Positions 6,255 to 14,593 of a stretch of DNA of 24,415 nt are shown here, piece by piece; position 1 is the stretch's first letter, and each line of letters starts with the position of its first letter. Source of the stretch: Patescibacteria group bacterium. Its GTDB lineage: Bacteria; Patescibacteriota; Microgenomatia; UBA1400; PJMF01. The notes under the pieces are model-generated. The model was not told where the DNA came from and did not search any database. It saw nothing but the letters and a program-made list of their open reading frames with translations. The stretch is from contig JAHJBU010000070.1 in the NCBI GenBank assembly GCA_018813375.1, positions 1-24,415 on the forward strand, read 5' to 3'. Both the position numbers and the translations under genes were made by a program.

Positions 6255-6521
6255 ATGAGTGCAGAAATCGCCGTTGAAGCGGCTCAAAGCGCAGTACAAG
6301 CTACATCCAACACCAATATGGTTGTTGGTCTAACCATTGCCTTGGGGAGTTTAGCTCCAGCAGCCGCCATTGGCTTAATTGTCTCTAAGGCTCTAGAGGC
6401 CATTGGTCGTAATCCAGAAGCTGCTTCCAAAGTACAAACCGTCATGATCTTGGGCGTGGCTTTTGCTGAAGCTATTGCAATTTACTCATTGGTTGTGGCT
6501 CTAATATTGAAATTTGTTTAA
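6255..6521 (+). CDS. atpE: F1Fo ATP synthase subunit c
   Basis: 88 residues forming a two-helix hairpin of the rotor ring. The polar loop is 'GRNPEA' at residues 51-56. The ion-binding carboxylate is Glu72 in 'AFAEAIAIY'. Residues that ligate sodium in Na+ enzymes are absent: the Gln of helix 1 is Ile39 and the Ser/Thr after the carboxylate is Ala73, so proton coupling is expected. The helix 1 glycine motif (GxGxGxG) reads Ala34-x-Ala36-x-Ala38-x-Gly40, with Pro35 inside it. About 20 residues precede the first helix, slightly longer than usual. A strong Shine-Dalgarno site precedes the start, as in other bacteria that overproduce subunit c from the polycistronic mRNA. Confidence 0.95.
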   Translation: MSAEIAVEAAQSAVQATSNTNMVVGLTIALGSLAPAAAIGLIVSKALEAIGRNPEAASKVQTVMILGVAFAEAIAIYSLVVALILKFV

Positions 6522-6533
6522 AGATTAAAAAAT

Positions 6534-7025
6534 ATGCAAATCCACTGGTATCAGTTATTATTTCAAATCATTAACTTTAGTATTCTTATTTGGGGGTTAA
6601 ACAAATTCCTTTATAAACCAATTATTAAAATTCTTGAACAAAGAAATAAAAAAATCCAAGACGGGATTAATGCCGCTGAAAAAAATCTTGAAGAAAAAGC
6701 TAAGTTAGCTGAATTTGAAAAACTAGTCAAGATTAAGGCAGAAAAAGAAGCTACTAAAATCCTTAATGAGGCTAAAAAACAAGCTGATCAAAGATCTAAA
6801 GAATTCCTTTTAACTACTAAATTAGAGGCAGAGGGCCTAGTTGCTAAAGAGTTTAAAAATCTCAAAGAAAAACTCAAAGATGAGGAAGCTATGATGAAAA
6901 ATCGAATCGGCGAGTTAGTCATTAATACTACTCAAGCAATATTAGGAAAAACCCTAACGGCTAAAGATCAACATCGCATCATTGGCGATGAGCTTAAAAT
7001 ACTTAAAGATCTTCAAAAAAAGTAA
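6534..7025 (+). CDS. atpF: F1Fo ATP synthase subunit b
   Basis: 163 residues, the peripheral stalk. One N-terminal membrane helix lies at about residues 7-27 ('LLFQIINFSILIWGLNKFLY'), followed by 'KPIIKILEQRNKKIQDGINAAE', the usual start of the stalk. A long charged, coiled-coil-prone helix continues to about residue 125. The C-terminal part ('IGELVINTTQAILGKTL') matches the segment that contacts delta. It follows atpE by 12 nt and ends directly at the atpH start codon. No Shine-Dalgarno site is seen. Confidence 0.92.
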   Translation: MQIHWYQLLFQIINFSILIWGLNKFLYKPIIKILEQRNKKIQDGINAAEKNLEEKAKLAEFEKLVKIKAEKEATKILNEAKKQADQRSKEFLLTTKLEAEGLVAKEFKNLKEKLKDEEAMMKNRIGELVINTTQAILGKTLTAKDQHRIIGDELKILKDLQKK

Positions 7026-7379
7026 ATGAAAATAAAAAATAAAAAAATCCAGCAGGTAGCTAATGGATTCATTAAATATCTAGAAGATTCAGGTCAAATT
7101 AATCAACTAGCTGAACTAACTCGTATTTTGCAAAAACAAAATTGGGCAAAAGCTAATCAAGATGAAGCTCAAATAGTTTCCTGCGTTAAACTTAACCAGG
7201 CTGAGCAAAAAACTATTGAGGATTACTTAACTGGTAATTACAAATCAAATATTAAAATTAAGTACCAAATAGATAAAAATATTTTAGGTGGCTTGATTAT
7301 TAAAGTTGGTAATAAAATTATTGATGCTTCTTTAAAGCATCGTTTAGAAAAACTAAGAGAGACCCTAACTTATGCCTAA
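7026..7379 (+). CDS. atpH: F1Fo ATP synthase subunit delta, short form
   Basis: 117 residues, well short of the usual 170-180. The C-terminus is clear: 'ILGGLIIKVGNKIIDASLKHRLEKLRETL' type sequence at about residues 87-114 matches the conserved end of delta/OSCP. The normal N-terminal six-helix bundle, which binds the tip of the alpha subunits, is reduced to about 50 residues with perhaps two helices ('VANGFIKYLEDSGQINQLAEL'-type). The start ATG 7026 directly follows the atpF stop, so a longer N-terminus is not hidden upstream. The 3' end overlaps atpA by 8 nt. Identity rests on the C-terminal motif and on the operon position. Confidence 0.88.
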   Translation: MKIKNKKIQQVANGFIKYLEDSGQINQLAELTRILQKQNWAKANQDEAQIVSCVKLNQAEQKTIEDYLTGNYKSNIKIKYQIDKNILGGLIIKVGNKIIDASLKHRLEKLRETLTYA

Positions 7380-8970
7380 AAAAAAACCAATCGTTGCGCC
7401 AACTGACATTCAAAATATTACCAAACAAATTCAGCAGACGATAGGTGAGTTTGATCTAGAGTTTAAGGCTAAAAGCATTGGTCAGGTTATTTCTGTGGGT
7501 GATGGGGTAGCTTCGATAGCAGGAATCAATGATGTAGCTTTGGGTGAAATCATCAACCTACCCAAAAAAACCAAAGCTTTGGCTTTTAACCTAGAAAAAA
7601 ACTCAGTTGGAGTAGTTATTTTAGGAGAGTACCGTCACCTAAAAGAAGGAGATGAAGCCTCAACTACTGGTCAGATGCTATCAGTTCCCGCAGATGAATC
7701 AATGATTGGTAGAATAATTGATCCATTGGGAGCTCCATTGGACGGCAAAAGACCAATAGAAGCTAAAAAACTTCAACCACTAGAAAAAATCGCCCCAGGA
7801 GTTATTACTCGCCAGCCAGTTAGCTCTCCAGTCCAAACTGGAATTAAATCAATTGATTCCATGATCCCTATTGGTAGAGGACAAAGAGAGTTAATTATCG
7901 GAGATCGAAGCACTGGTAAATCAGCTATTCCTCTTACTACTATCATTAACCAAAAGGGAAGAGATTTGATTTGTATTTATGTGGTAATTGGTCAAAAAGC
8001 CGCTTTTGCCGCTCAATTAGTTGCAACCCTTGAAAAATTTGGTGCCATGGAACACACGATAATAGTAGCAGCTACCAGCTCTGATCCAGCAACATTGCAA
8101 TATCTAGCTCCTTATGCCGGCTGTGCTATTGGTGAATACTTTATGGAAAAAGGCAAAGACGTTTTAGTAGTTTATGATGATTTGAGTAAACATGCCTGGG
8201 CCTATCGAGAAATGTCCCTATTGCTAAATAGACCATCTAGCAGAGAAGCATATCCTGGAGATGTTTTTTACCTTCACTCAAGATTATTGGAAAGAGCTTG
8301 TCGCTTAAATAAAAAATATGGCGGAGGCTCCATCACTGCTCTACCAATAGTAGAAACACAAGCTGGAGACGTTTCAGCTTATATCCCCACAAACATCATT
8401 TCTATTACTGATGGGCAAATCTACCTAGAATCAGACTTATTTTATGCTGGTATTAGACCAGCCGTTAATGTTGGTTTATCGGTTTCACGTGTAGGAGGAG
8501 CAGCGCAAACTAAAGCCATGAAACAAGTTGCTGGAAAGATGAGGCTAGATTTAGCTCAATACCGCGAATTAGCTGCATTTGCACAATTCTCTTCAGACCT
8601 AGATCCCCAAACCAGAGCTCAACTAGATAGAGGAGCTCGAATCACTGAAATTCTCAAACAGGGTTGGGAAAAACCAATGCCAATGGCTCAACAGGTGCTA
8701 ATTATTTGGGCTGTAACTAATGGTTATTTAGACAAAATTGCAGTTGAAGTAGTTAATACCTGGGAACAGAAATTCCTAGAGTTTATTTCAGTTAAGTATC
8801 CAAAGATAGAAGACATAATTAAAAAAGAAACTAAGCTTTCAGATGAAACTATTAAAGCAATGGAGGTAGCTACCAAGCTGTTTAATGAATTAAACTCAGA
8901 TCTCTTTGAAGAAAATATTATTGAAGCACAAAAAAAAGCACAAAAAGCAACTAAAAACTCTAAGATATGA
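7372..8970 (+). CDS. atpA: F1 ATP synthase subunit alpha
   Basis: 532 residues. Alpha alternates with beta in the F1 hexamer, binds non-catalytic nucleotide and supplies the arginine finger. The P-loop is GDRSTGKS at residues 177-184, where most bacteria have GDRQTGKT. The finger is Arg373 in 'SVSRVGGAAQ'. The beta-barrel N-terminus ('VISVGDGVASIAGINDVALGE') and the C-terminal helical domain are intact. The start overlaps the end of atpH by 8 nt, consistent with translational coupling. The extreme N-terminus is lysine-rich. Confidence 0.97.
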   Translation: MPKKKPIVAPTDIQNITKQIQQTIGEFDLEFKAKSIGQVISVGDGVASIAGINDVALGEIINLPKKTKALAFNLEKNSVGVVILGEYRHLKEGDEASTTGQMLSVPADESMIGRIIDPLGAPLDGKRPIEAKKLQPLEKIAPGVITRQPVSSPVQTGIKSIDSMIPIGRGQRELIIGDRSTGKSAIPLTTIINQKGRDLICIYVVIGQKAAFAAQLVATLEKFGAMEHTIIVAATSSDPATLQYLAPYAGCAIGEYFMEKGKDVLVVYDDLSKHAWAYREMSLLLNRPSSREAYPGDVFYLHSRLLERACRLNKKYGGGSITALPIVETQAGDVSAYIPTNIISITDGQIYLESDLFYAGIRPAVNVGLSVSRVGGAAQTKAMKQVAGKMRLDLAQYRELAAFAQFSSDLDPQTRAQLDRGARITEILKQGWEKPMPMAQQVLIIWAVTNGYLDKIAVEVVNTWEQKFLEFISVKYPKIEDIIKKETKLSDETIKAMEVATKLFNELNSDLFEENIIEAQKKAQKATKNSKI

Positions 8971-9926
8971 GCTCAACCAAGATTATTAAGCGACGCATAA
9001 AAAGCGCCACAAATATTTCTCAAATCACTAAAGCCATGGAGATGGTGGCAGCATCAAAGATGCGCTTTGCTCAAGAAAGTGCTTTAGCCAGCCGTCCTTA
9101 TACTGAAAAAATGAGACAAATACTAACCGGAATTATTGAAATCGTCAAAGACGACATTGATCACTTTCTTTTAAAATCTCCAGAAATAATACCTGCCACT
9201 GAAGGCAAAACTCAAGAAAAGTACTTGGTTATTATTCTTTCTTCTGATAAGGGTTTATGCGGTGGTTTAAATAGTAATTTATATCGTGGACTAGAAATGT
9301 GGCAAAATAATTTTACAGAAAAAAAACACGATACTAATAATATTAAAATGGACTTCATTACTGTTGGAAAAAAAGCTAAAGAACATGTTCTAAAAACTCG
9401 AAGATTTCTTTTAGCCGAATTTCCCAATTTTGGTGATAAACCCAGATACTCAGATATCGTTCCTTTGTATAATACTATTTTTGAAAGCTTTAAAACCACC
9501 CAATATCAAAAAATCCTCATTGTATTTATGGAATTTATTTCTACCATTTCCCAAAGATTAACAGTGAGACAACTCCTGCCAATCCAAAGAGATGAAATTG
9601 ATTCTGCTTTTTCAGAAATCATGATGGAAGAATATGAATCAAAATATAAGCCTGTTGAGTTTGACTTTCAAAAAGATTACATTTTTGAACCAAGTGCTAA
9701 AAGCATTTTTGATAAACTTTTACCAAAATACCTAGGTCTATATCTTTATCACATTATTTTAGAATCAACTGCCAGTGAACATTCAGCCAGAATGGTAGCA
9801 ATGAAAAGCGCCCATGATAACGCCACTGAGATTGTGAAAGATCTCTCATTAGAATACAATCAGCTCCGTCAGCAAAAAATTACCAGTGAGCTACTGGATG
9901 CTGCTAGCGCTAGAATGGTAATGTAA
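8967..9926 (+). CDS. atpG: F1 ATP synthase subunit gamma
   Basis: 319 residues, about 30 longer than the E. coli protein. It is the central rotor shaft. Both terminal helices are clear: 'RRIKSATNISQITKAMEMVAASKM' type at the N-terminus and 'ESTASEHSARMVAMKSAHDNA' type at the C-terminus, with the domain strand 'LSSDKGLCGGLN' between. The extra length lies in the middle Rossmann-like part. The start overlaps the atpA stop in an ATGA junction. Confidence 0.96.
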   Translation: MSSTKIIKRRIKSATNISQITKAMEMVAASKMRFAQESALASRPYTEKMRQILTGIIEIVKDDIDHFLLKSPEIIPATEGKTQEKYLVIILSSDKGLCGGLNSNLYRGLEMWQNNFTEKKHDTNNIKMDFITVGKKAKEHVLKTRRFLLAEFPNFGDKPRYSDIVPLYNTIFESFKTTQYQKILIVFMEFISTISQRLTVRQLLPIQRDEIDSAFSEIMMEEYESKYKPVEFDFQKDYIFEPSAKSIFDKLLPKYLGLYLYHIILESTASEHSARMVAMKSAHDNATEIVKDLSLEYNQLRQQKITSELLDAASARMVM

Positions 9927-9938
9927 TAAAAAAATGCT

Positions 9939-11351
9939 ATGAAACAAAAAAAATCATCCTCATCAAAAAATATTGGTCGCATCACTCAAATTATTTCAGT
10001 AGTGGTTGATGTTTTATTTGAAGAAGAATTACCTGGAATCTACAATGCCTTAGAAGTAACTAAATCAAATGGCGAAAAATTAATTTTAGAAGTCCAACAA
10101 ATTTTAGGCGGAAGCGAAGTAAGAACAGTGGCCATGGGTTCTACAGAAGGTCTACAGCGCAACCTAAAAGTTTTTGATACTCATCAGCCAATTGCTGTTC
10201 CAGCTGGAGAGAAAGCCCTGGGGAGAGTTTTTAATGTCTTAGGAGAAACAATTGATAACAAGGCAGATATTAAACAAGAAATTCTTTATCCAATTCATGT
10301 TAAACCGCCCCACATCAAAGACATTGATCCACAAGCTGGAATGCTTGAAACAGGTATTAAAGTTATTGATTTAATTTGCCCATTTGCCAAAGGAGGAAAG
10401 GTAGCTGCTTTTGGTGGAGCAGGGGTCGGTAAAACAGTGATTATTCAGGAATTAATCAGAAATATAGCCGAAGAACATTCTGGACACTCTGTTTTTGCCG
10501 GAGTAGGAGAAAGAACTCGCGAAGGCAATGACTTACTACTAGAAATGCAAGATTCTGGCGTACTTAAAAATACGGTCATGGTCTTTGGCCAAATGAACGA
10601 ACCACCTGGAGCACGTTTGCGCGTAGCTCTTACAGCTTTAACTTTTGCTGAATACTTTAGAGACCAAAGGGGTGAAGATGTACTCTTATTTATTGATAAT
10701 ATTTTTAGATTTTCACAAGCTGGCTCTGAAGTTTCTGCATTACTAGGCAGAATCCCTTCAGCCGTAGGATACCAACCCACACTAGCCTCTGAAATGGCAG
10801 CTCTACAAGAAAGAATTACCTCTACTAAAAGAGGCTCTATCACTTCATTCCAGGCTGTATACGTGCCGGCTGATGACTATACTGATCCAGCTCCTGTCAC
10901 GACTTTTGCTCACCTTGATTCAACTATTTCTCTAGAACGAGCACTATCAGAGCAAGGTCTTTATCCAGCAGTTGATCCTTTAGCTTCCTCTTCTAAAATT
11001 TTATCAGAAGAGGTAGTAGGAAAAGAACATTATCAAGTCACCAGAGATGTACAAAAAATTTTACAACGCTATAAAGACTTACAAGATATCATTGCTATCC
11101 TAGGTATCGATGAGCTATCTGATGAAGACAAAATGATTGTATCTCGAGCTAGAAAAATACAGCGCTTCCTAACCCAACCTTTCTTTGTAGCTGAACAGTT
11201 CACCGGACGCCTTGGACGCTATGTATCCATCCAAGAAACTATTAAAGGTTTTAAAAAAATTATTAATGGTGAGATGGATCAAATTCCAGAACAAGCATTT
11301 TATATGGCAGGAACTATCGACGAAGTCATCGATAGGGCAAAAGATGTCTAA
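9939..11351 (+). CDS. atpD: F1 ATP synthase subunit beta (catalytic)
   Basis: 470 residues. Beta carries the catalytic sites. The P-loop is GGAGVGKT at residues 159-166, the catalytic glutamate is Glu191 in 'GERTREGND', and Walker B is 'DVLLFIDNIFRF'. The DELSEED lever that pushes on gamma reads DELSDED here. About 10 extra Lys/Ser residues precede the usual start ('GRITQIISVVVDV'). It follows atpG by 12 nt and overlaps atpC by 8 nt. Confidence 0.98.
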   Translation: MKQKKSSSSKNIGRITQIISVVVDVLFEEELPGIYNALEVTKSNGEKLILEVQQILGGSEVRTVAMGSTEGLQRNLKVFDTHQPIAVPAGEKALGRVFNVLGETIDNKADIKQEILYPIHVKPPHIKDIDPQAGMLETGIKVIDLICPFAKGGKVAAFGGAGVGKTVIIQELIRNIAEEHSGHSVFAGVGERTREGNDLLLEMQDSGVLKNTVMVFGQMNEPPGARLRVALTALTFAEYFRDQRGEDVLLFIDNIFRFSQAGSEVSALLGRIPSAVGYQPTLASEMAALQERITSTKRGSITSFQAVYVPADDYTDPAPVTTFAHLDSTISLERALSEQGLYPAVDPLASSSKILSEEVVGKEHYQVTRDVQKILQRYKDLQDIIAILGIDELSDEDKMIVSRARKIQRFLTQPFFVAEQFTGRLGRYVSIQETIKGFKKIINGEMDQIPEQAFYMAGTIDEVIDRAKDV

Positions 11352-11769
11352 TAAACTTAATCTTGATATTATTTCTCAAGAAGCTCAACTTCTTAGCCAA
11401 GAATTAGATATGGTGCTGGCACCAACTGCCATGGGTCAAATTGGTATTTTACCAGGTCATATTTCCTTATTTACCCATCTAAAGGCTGGTGAGCTAATCT
11501 TAGTTTCTGGAATTAAACACGAAGTTTTTGCAGTCACCGGAGGATTTCTGGATGTTAATCAAGATCAAGTGACTGTTTTAGCAGATAGCGCTATTAGGGC
11601 AGAGGATATAGATATTGTTAAAGTCCAAGAAGCTAAAAAACGTGCTCAAGAAACGATGGAAAAAAAGTTATCTGAAAATGATTTTAAATTAGCCCAGGTA
11701 GATTTAAGAAAAGCTATCTTAGAACTAAAAGTTGCAAAAAGACGACGACGACACTCAATTTCACTCTAA
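11344..11769 (+). CDS. atpC: F1 ATP synthase subunit epsilon
   Basis: 141 residues. Epsilon links gamma to the c-ring and can inhibit hydrolysis through its C-terminal helices. The N-terminal beta sandwich is clear: 'LDIISQEAQLLSQELDMVLAP', 'GQIGILPGHISLFTHL' and 'FAVTGGFLDVNQDQVTVLAD'. The C-terminal helical pair runs from about residue 85 and ends in a basic tail with four arginines, encoded by a run of GAC-like repeats. The start is ATG 11344 inside the atpD stop region; a longer frame from 11212 only re-reads atpD. This is the last gene of the atp operon; no clear terminator follows. Confidence 0.95.
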   Translation: MSNKLNLDIISQEAQLLSQELDMVLAPTAMGQIGILPGHISLFTHLKAGELILVSGIKHEVFAVTGGFLDVNQDQVTVLADSAIRAEDIDIVKVQEAKKRAQETMEKKLSENDFKLAQVDLRKAILELKVAKRRRRHSISL

Positions 11770-11800
11770 GATACCCAATTGCAACAAATGAGTTTCCGTC

Positions 11801-11828
11801 TTGTATTTTGATCTTAAGTCTTTATACT
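11801..11828 (+). promoter_or_regulatory. greA promoter
   Basis: TTGTAT (11801-11806) and TATACT (11823-11828) are separated by 16 bp. The expected start site is about 11835, only some 5 nt before the greA ATG, so the transcript would be nearly leaderless. Confidence 0.55.
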
Positions 11829-11839
11829 AAACAAGATTT

Positions 11840-12325
11840 ATGCACGATAAAAAAGACCAAAAAACTATTAAATTAACCCAAGGGGGTTATGAAGAACTCA
11901 AAACCGAACTTGATGAGCTTATTGATGATAAATTGCCAAAAGCCATTAAACGAGTAGCTGATGCCAGAGAATATGGTGATCTCTCAGAAAATTCTGAATA
12001 CCATGATGCCCGCGACGATAAAGACCTAATTAATACCAGAATTATTGAAATTGAAGAGATCTTAGACAAAGCAAAAATTGTTAAAGCTACTAAAAGCAAA
12101 AATATCATAGGAATAGGTTCTAAAGTTACGATTTATCTCAAAGGTAAAAAAACTAGAAAACGAACTTTCCAAATTGTAGGTGAATATGAGGCCGACCCTG
12201 TTGAGGGAAAAATATCTGGCATTTCCCCTCTAGGCAATGCACTGGAGGGACACAAAAAGGGGGATGAGGTTACATATCAAGCCCCAGCGGGAGAAATCAC
12301 CTACATAATTACAGATATAAAATAA
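11840..12325 (+). CDS. greA: Transcription elongation factor GreA
   Basis: 161 residues, normal length. GreA enters the secondary channel of RNA polymerase and stimulates cleavage of backtracked RNA. The N-terminal coiled coil carries the catalytic acidic tip Asp47 and Glu50 in 'REYGDLSENSEY'. The C-terminal FKBP-like domain has the signatures 'ISGISPLGNALEGHKKGDEV' and 'YIITDI'. It has its own promoter about 12 nt upstream and a strong terminator just after it, so it is probably a single-gene transcript. Confidence 0.97.
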   Translation: MHDKKDQKTIKLTQGGYEELKTELDELIDDKLPKAIKRVADAREYGDLSENSEYHDARDDKDLINTRIIEIEEILDKAKIVKATKSKNIIGIGSKVTIYLKGKKTRKRTFQIVGEYEADPVEGKISGISPLGNALEGHKKGDEVTYQAPAGEITYIITDIK

Positions 12326-12346
12326 AAAAATAAAAGAAAAATAACG

Positions 12347-12370
12347 CCCCCGCCACAACGGGGGTTTTTT
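12347..12370 (+). terminator. Rho-independent terminator after greA
   Basis: CCCCCG and CGGGGG form a 6-bp GC-only stem around the loop CCACAA, followed directly by six T. It is the clearest terminator in the window. Its T tract runs into the -10 region of the next gene. Confidence 0.92.
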
Positions 12371-12372
12371 GT

Positions 12373-12378
12373 TAGAAT
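12373..12378 (+). promoter_or_regulatory. Possible -10 for the lysyl-tRNA synthetase gene
   Basis: TAGAAT lies 14 nt before ATG 12393. The -35 position falls inside the greA terminator hairpin and shows no consensus, so support is limited. It is plausible because the terminator requires a new promoter here. Confidence 0.4.
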
Positions 12379-12392
12379 AAGAGAATCTTTAT

Positions 12393-14060
12393 ATGAATAA
12401 TAAGAATTCACAACCGCTACAATCACCTCATTGGGCTGATAAGCTTGCATCTGGAATTATTAAGTGGCAAAAAAAATTGGGGATTAAAAATCTACACGTA
12501 GATGACATGAAAACTCCCTCTGGTAGAGTTCATACCGGAGCCCTAAGAGGAGTTTTGCTTCACGATTTAATCGCCAAAGTTTTACAAAAGCAAGATCCTA
12601 AAGTTATTAGCACCTATATATTTAATGATATGGACCCCATGGACGGTTTACCAACATATCTGAGTAGAGAAGATTATGAGCAGCATATGGGTAAACCCCT
12701 TTATAAAATTCCTGCTCCATCTTTAAAAAAATCTGGCATTGATTTCACTCAAGCTTCTGAAGAAGAAAAAGAAAAATACAGCCAAGCTAAAAATTTTGCG
12801 CAGTTTTATGCCTTTGATTTTATTAATGCTTTTCAAAGACTGGGTTGCGAGCAGAAAATTATCTGGAGCCATGAACTCTATGAATCTGGTCAAATGGATA
12901 AAACTATCAAAATTGCTTTAGATAACGTTGATAAAATGAAAAAAATTTATCATGAAATAGCAGACTATGATTTACCTGAAAACTGGTACCCATTTCAAGT
13001 TATTTGTGAAAAATGCGGCAAGATCGGCACTACATTAGTAACTAATTGGGATGGTGAAAAAATTACTTATGAATGCCAACACGATAAAGTGAATTGGGCC
13101 AAAGGCTGTGGGCATCAAGGAAAGATCAGTCCTTTTGGAGGAACCGGCAAACTTTTATGGAAAGTGGATTGGCCCGCTCACTGGACTAGTATAGGAGTCA
13201 ATGTTGAGGGTGCTGGGAAAGATCATTCTTCAGCTGGTGGATCTCGTGATATGGCTAAGGCTATGTGTGAACAAGTTTTTGATATCCCCAACCCATTTGA
13301 TGTTCCTTATGAATGGATTTTAATTCGTGGAGCTAAGATGAGTTCAAGTAAGGGTGTGGGCACTTCAGCTAAAGAGTTCGTGGAGTTATTTCCACCAGAA
13401 ATTGGCAGATTTTTATTCACCTACACTCATTATAATAGCGTGATTGATTTTGACCCACGGACGATGTCAATTCCAGATCTATTTGATAGTTATGATCAGG
13501 GAGCTAGAATCTTTTGGAAAAAAGAAGAGGGCGATCAACGCCAAGGTAGAGCTTTTGAACTTTCTCAAATTAATGACGTTCCTGGTGCTTACTTTTTACC
13601 ACGATTCCGAGATCTAGCATTATGGATGCAACATCCAGAAATAAATTTGATTGATAAATTTTCAGAAATAAAAGGCTCAGAATTCACAAAACAAGAATTA
13701 GAAGAATTAAAAAATAGAAAACACTATGCTCAAATTTGGGTAGATAATTACGCCCCAGAGGAATATCAGCTTACTCCATTACAAGAATTACCAATTGAGG
13801 CTCAAAAAATGAGCTCAGAACAAATTGAATTTTTCCAAAAAGTTGTTGAGCTTAAAAACTCTAAAAATAACTGGAGTCCACAAGAGCTACAGCAGGCTAT
13901 TTACGAGCTAGCTAAAAACTCAATTGGTACAAAACTAGGATTTGAAGCAATTTATTTAGCTTTGTTGGGGAAACAATTTGGACCTAAATCAGCTTGGTTA
14001 ATATTATCAACTACGCCGACTCTTCTAACAAAAAGAGTTGCTCAATTAAAAGAAATATGA
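12393..14060 (+). CDS. lysS: Class I lysyl-tRNA synthetase
   Basis: 555 residues. It charges tRNA-Lys with lysine. It is the class I, archaeal-type enzyme, not the class II enzyme of most bacteria. The HIGH-like motif lies at residues 47-50 (His-Thr-Gly-Ala in 'PSGRVHTGAL') and the KMSKS-like motif is KMSSSKG at 315-321. A likely zinc knuckle is formed by Cys205, Cys208, Cys228 and Cys239 (with His241 nearby). Also typical are 'VNVEGAGKDHSSAGGSRD' and the C-terminal helical domain. Class I LysRS occurs in most archaea and scattered bacteria, and is common in Patescibacteria. The gene overlaps the HD hydrolase gene by 4 nt. Its partner tRNA is at 1532-1605. Confidence 0.95.
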   Translation: MNNKNSQPLQSPHWADKLASGIIKWQKKLGIKNLHVDDMKTPSGRVHTGALRGVLLHDLIAKVLQKQDPKVISTYIFNDMDPMDGLPTYLSREDYEQHMGKPLYKIPAPSLKKSGIDFTQASEEEKEKYSQAKNFAQFYAFDFINAFQRLGCEQKIIWSHELYESGQMDKTIKIALDNVDKMKKIYHEIADYDLPENWYPFQVICEKCGKIGTTLVTNWDGEKITYECQHDKVNWAKGCGHQGKISPFGGTGKLLWKVDWPAHWTSIGVNVEGAGKDHSSAGGSRDMAKAMCEQVFDIPNPFDVPYEWILIRGAKMSSSKGVGTSAKEFVELFPPEIGRFLFTYTHYNSVIDFDPRTMSIPDLFDSYDQGARIFWKKEEGDQRQGRAFELSQINDVPGAYFLPRFRDLALWMQHPEINLIDKFSEIKGSEFTKQELEELKNRKHYAQIWVDNYAPEEYQLTPLQELPIEAQKMSSEQIEFFQKVVELKNSKNNWSPQELQQAIYELAKNSIGTKLGFEAIYLALLGKQFGPKSAWLILSTTPTLLTKRVAQLKEI

Positions 14061-14590
14061 ACCTACCAACTCGCGAAGAATCACAAAAACTGTTAGAAAA
14101 ATATATTGAAAATCCAGCTTTGCGTCATCATTGTGAGATGGTGGCTGTGGCGATGGAAGCTTATGCAGAAAAATTTGGTGAGGATGTAGAATTTTGGTAT
14201 CAAACTGGTTTGCTTCATGATCTTGACTGGGAAAAATATCCCGATGAGCACCCCAATAAAGCCGTTAATGAATTTTTAACTAATTATCCACAAGAGCTTA
14301 AAAATGCCATTCTAGCCCATGCTCCATTTAGAACTAATAAAGAGCCAGAAACAAAAATGGAGCGCTATTTATTCGCCTGCGATGAGCTGTCTGGTTTTAT
14401 GCATGCCTACTCACTCATGCGCCCTAATGGTTTTACCGGAATGAAAGCTGGTAAAATATTAAAAAAGCTCAAAGATATTTCTTTTGCTGCTAAGATAAGT
14501 AGAGAAGATGTAAATAAAGGCTTTGAGTTAATAGATGGAGAGCCAGTAGAACACATCCAGTTTTTAATAAGTATTTTTAGTAAGGAGTAA
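14057..14590 (+). CDS. HD-domain phosphohydrolase
   Basis: 177 residues from ATG 14057, whose ATGA overlaps the lysS stop. The HD-superfamily metal ligands can be read in order: His25 (or His24), His54-Asp55 in 'GLLHDLDWEK', His88 in 'LAHAPF' and Asp109 in 'ACDELSGF'. It therefore looks like a metal-dependent phosphohydrolase; the substrate (nucleotide or phosphoester) cannot be told from sequence. An in-frame upstream start at 13994 would lie inside lysS and lacks family similarity. The tight coupling to lysS suggests co-expression, perhaps in nucleotide or stress metabolism, but this is inference. Confidence 0.85.
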   Translation: MNLPTREESQKLLEKYIENPALRHHCEMVAVAMEAYAEKFGEDVEFWYQTGLLHDLDWEKYPDEHPNKAVNEFLTNYPQELKNAILAHAPFRTNKEPETKMERYLFACDELSGFMHAYSLMRPNGFTGMKAGKILKKLKDISFAAKISREDVNKGFELIDGEPVEHIQFLISIFSKE

Positions 14591-14593
14591 GAT

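Noticed and set aside
10445..10843. 132-codon open frame on the minus strand
   Set aside because: It lies wholly inside atpD, opposite its most conserved region, and shows no recognisable protein pattern.
11212..11343. Longer start for ATP synthase epsilon
   Set aside because: The extra 44 codons re-read the end of atpD in another frame; the conserved N-terminus begins at ATG 11344.
13994..14056. Longer start for the HD hydrolase
   Set aside because: It lies inside lysS and adds no family-like sequence; the ATGA overlap at 14057 is the usual coupling arrangement.
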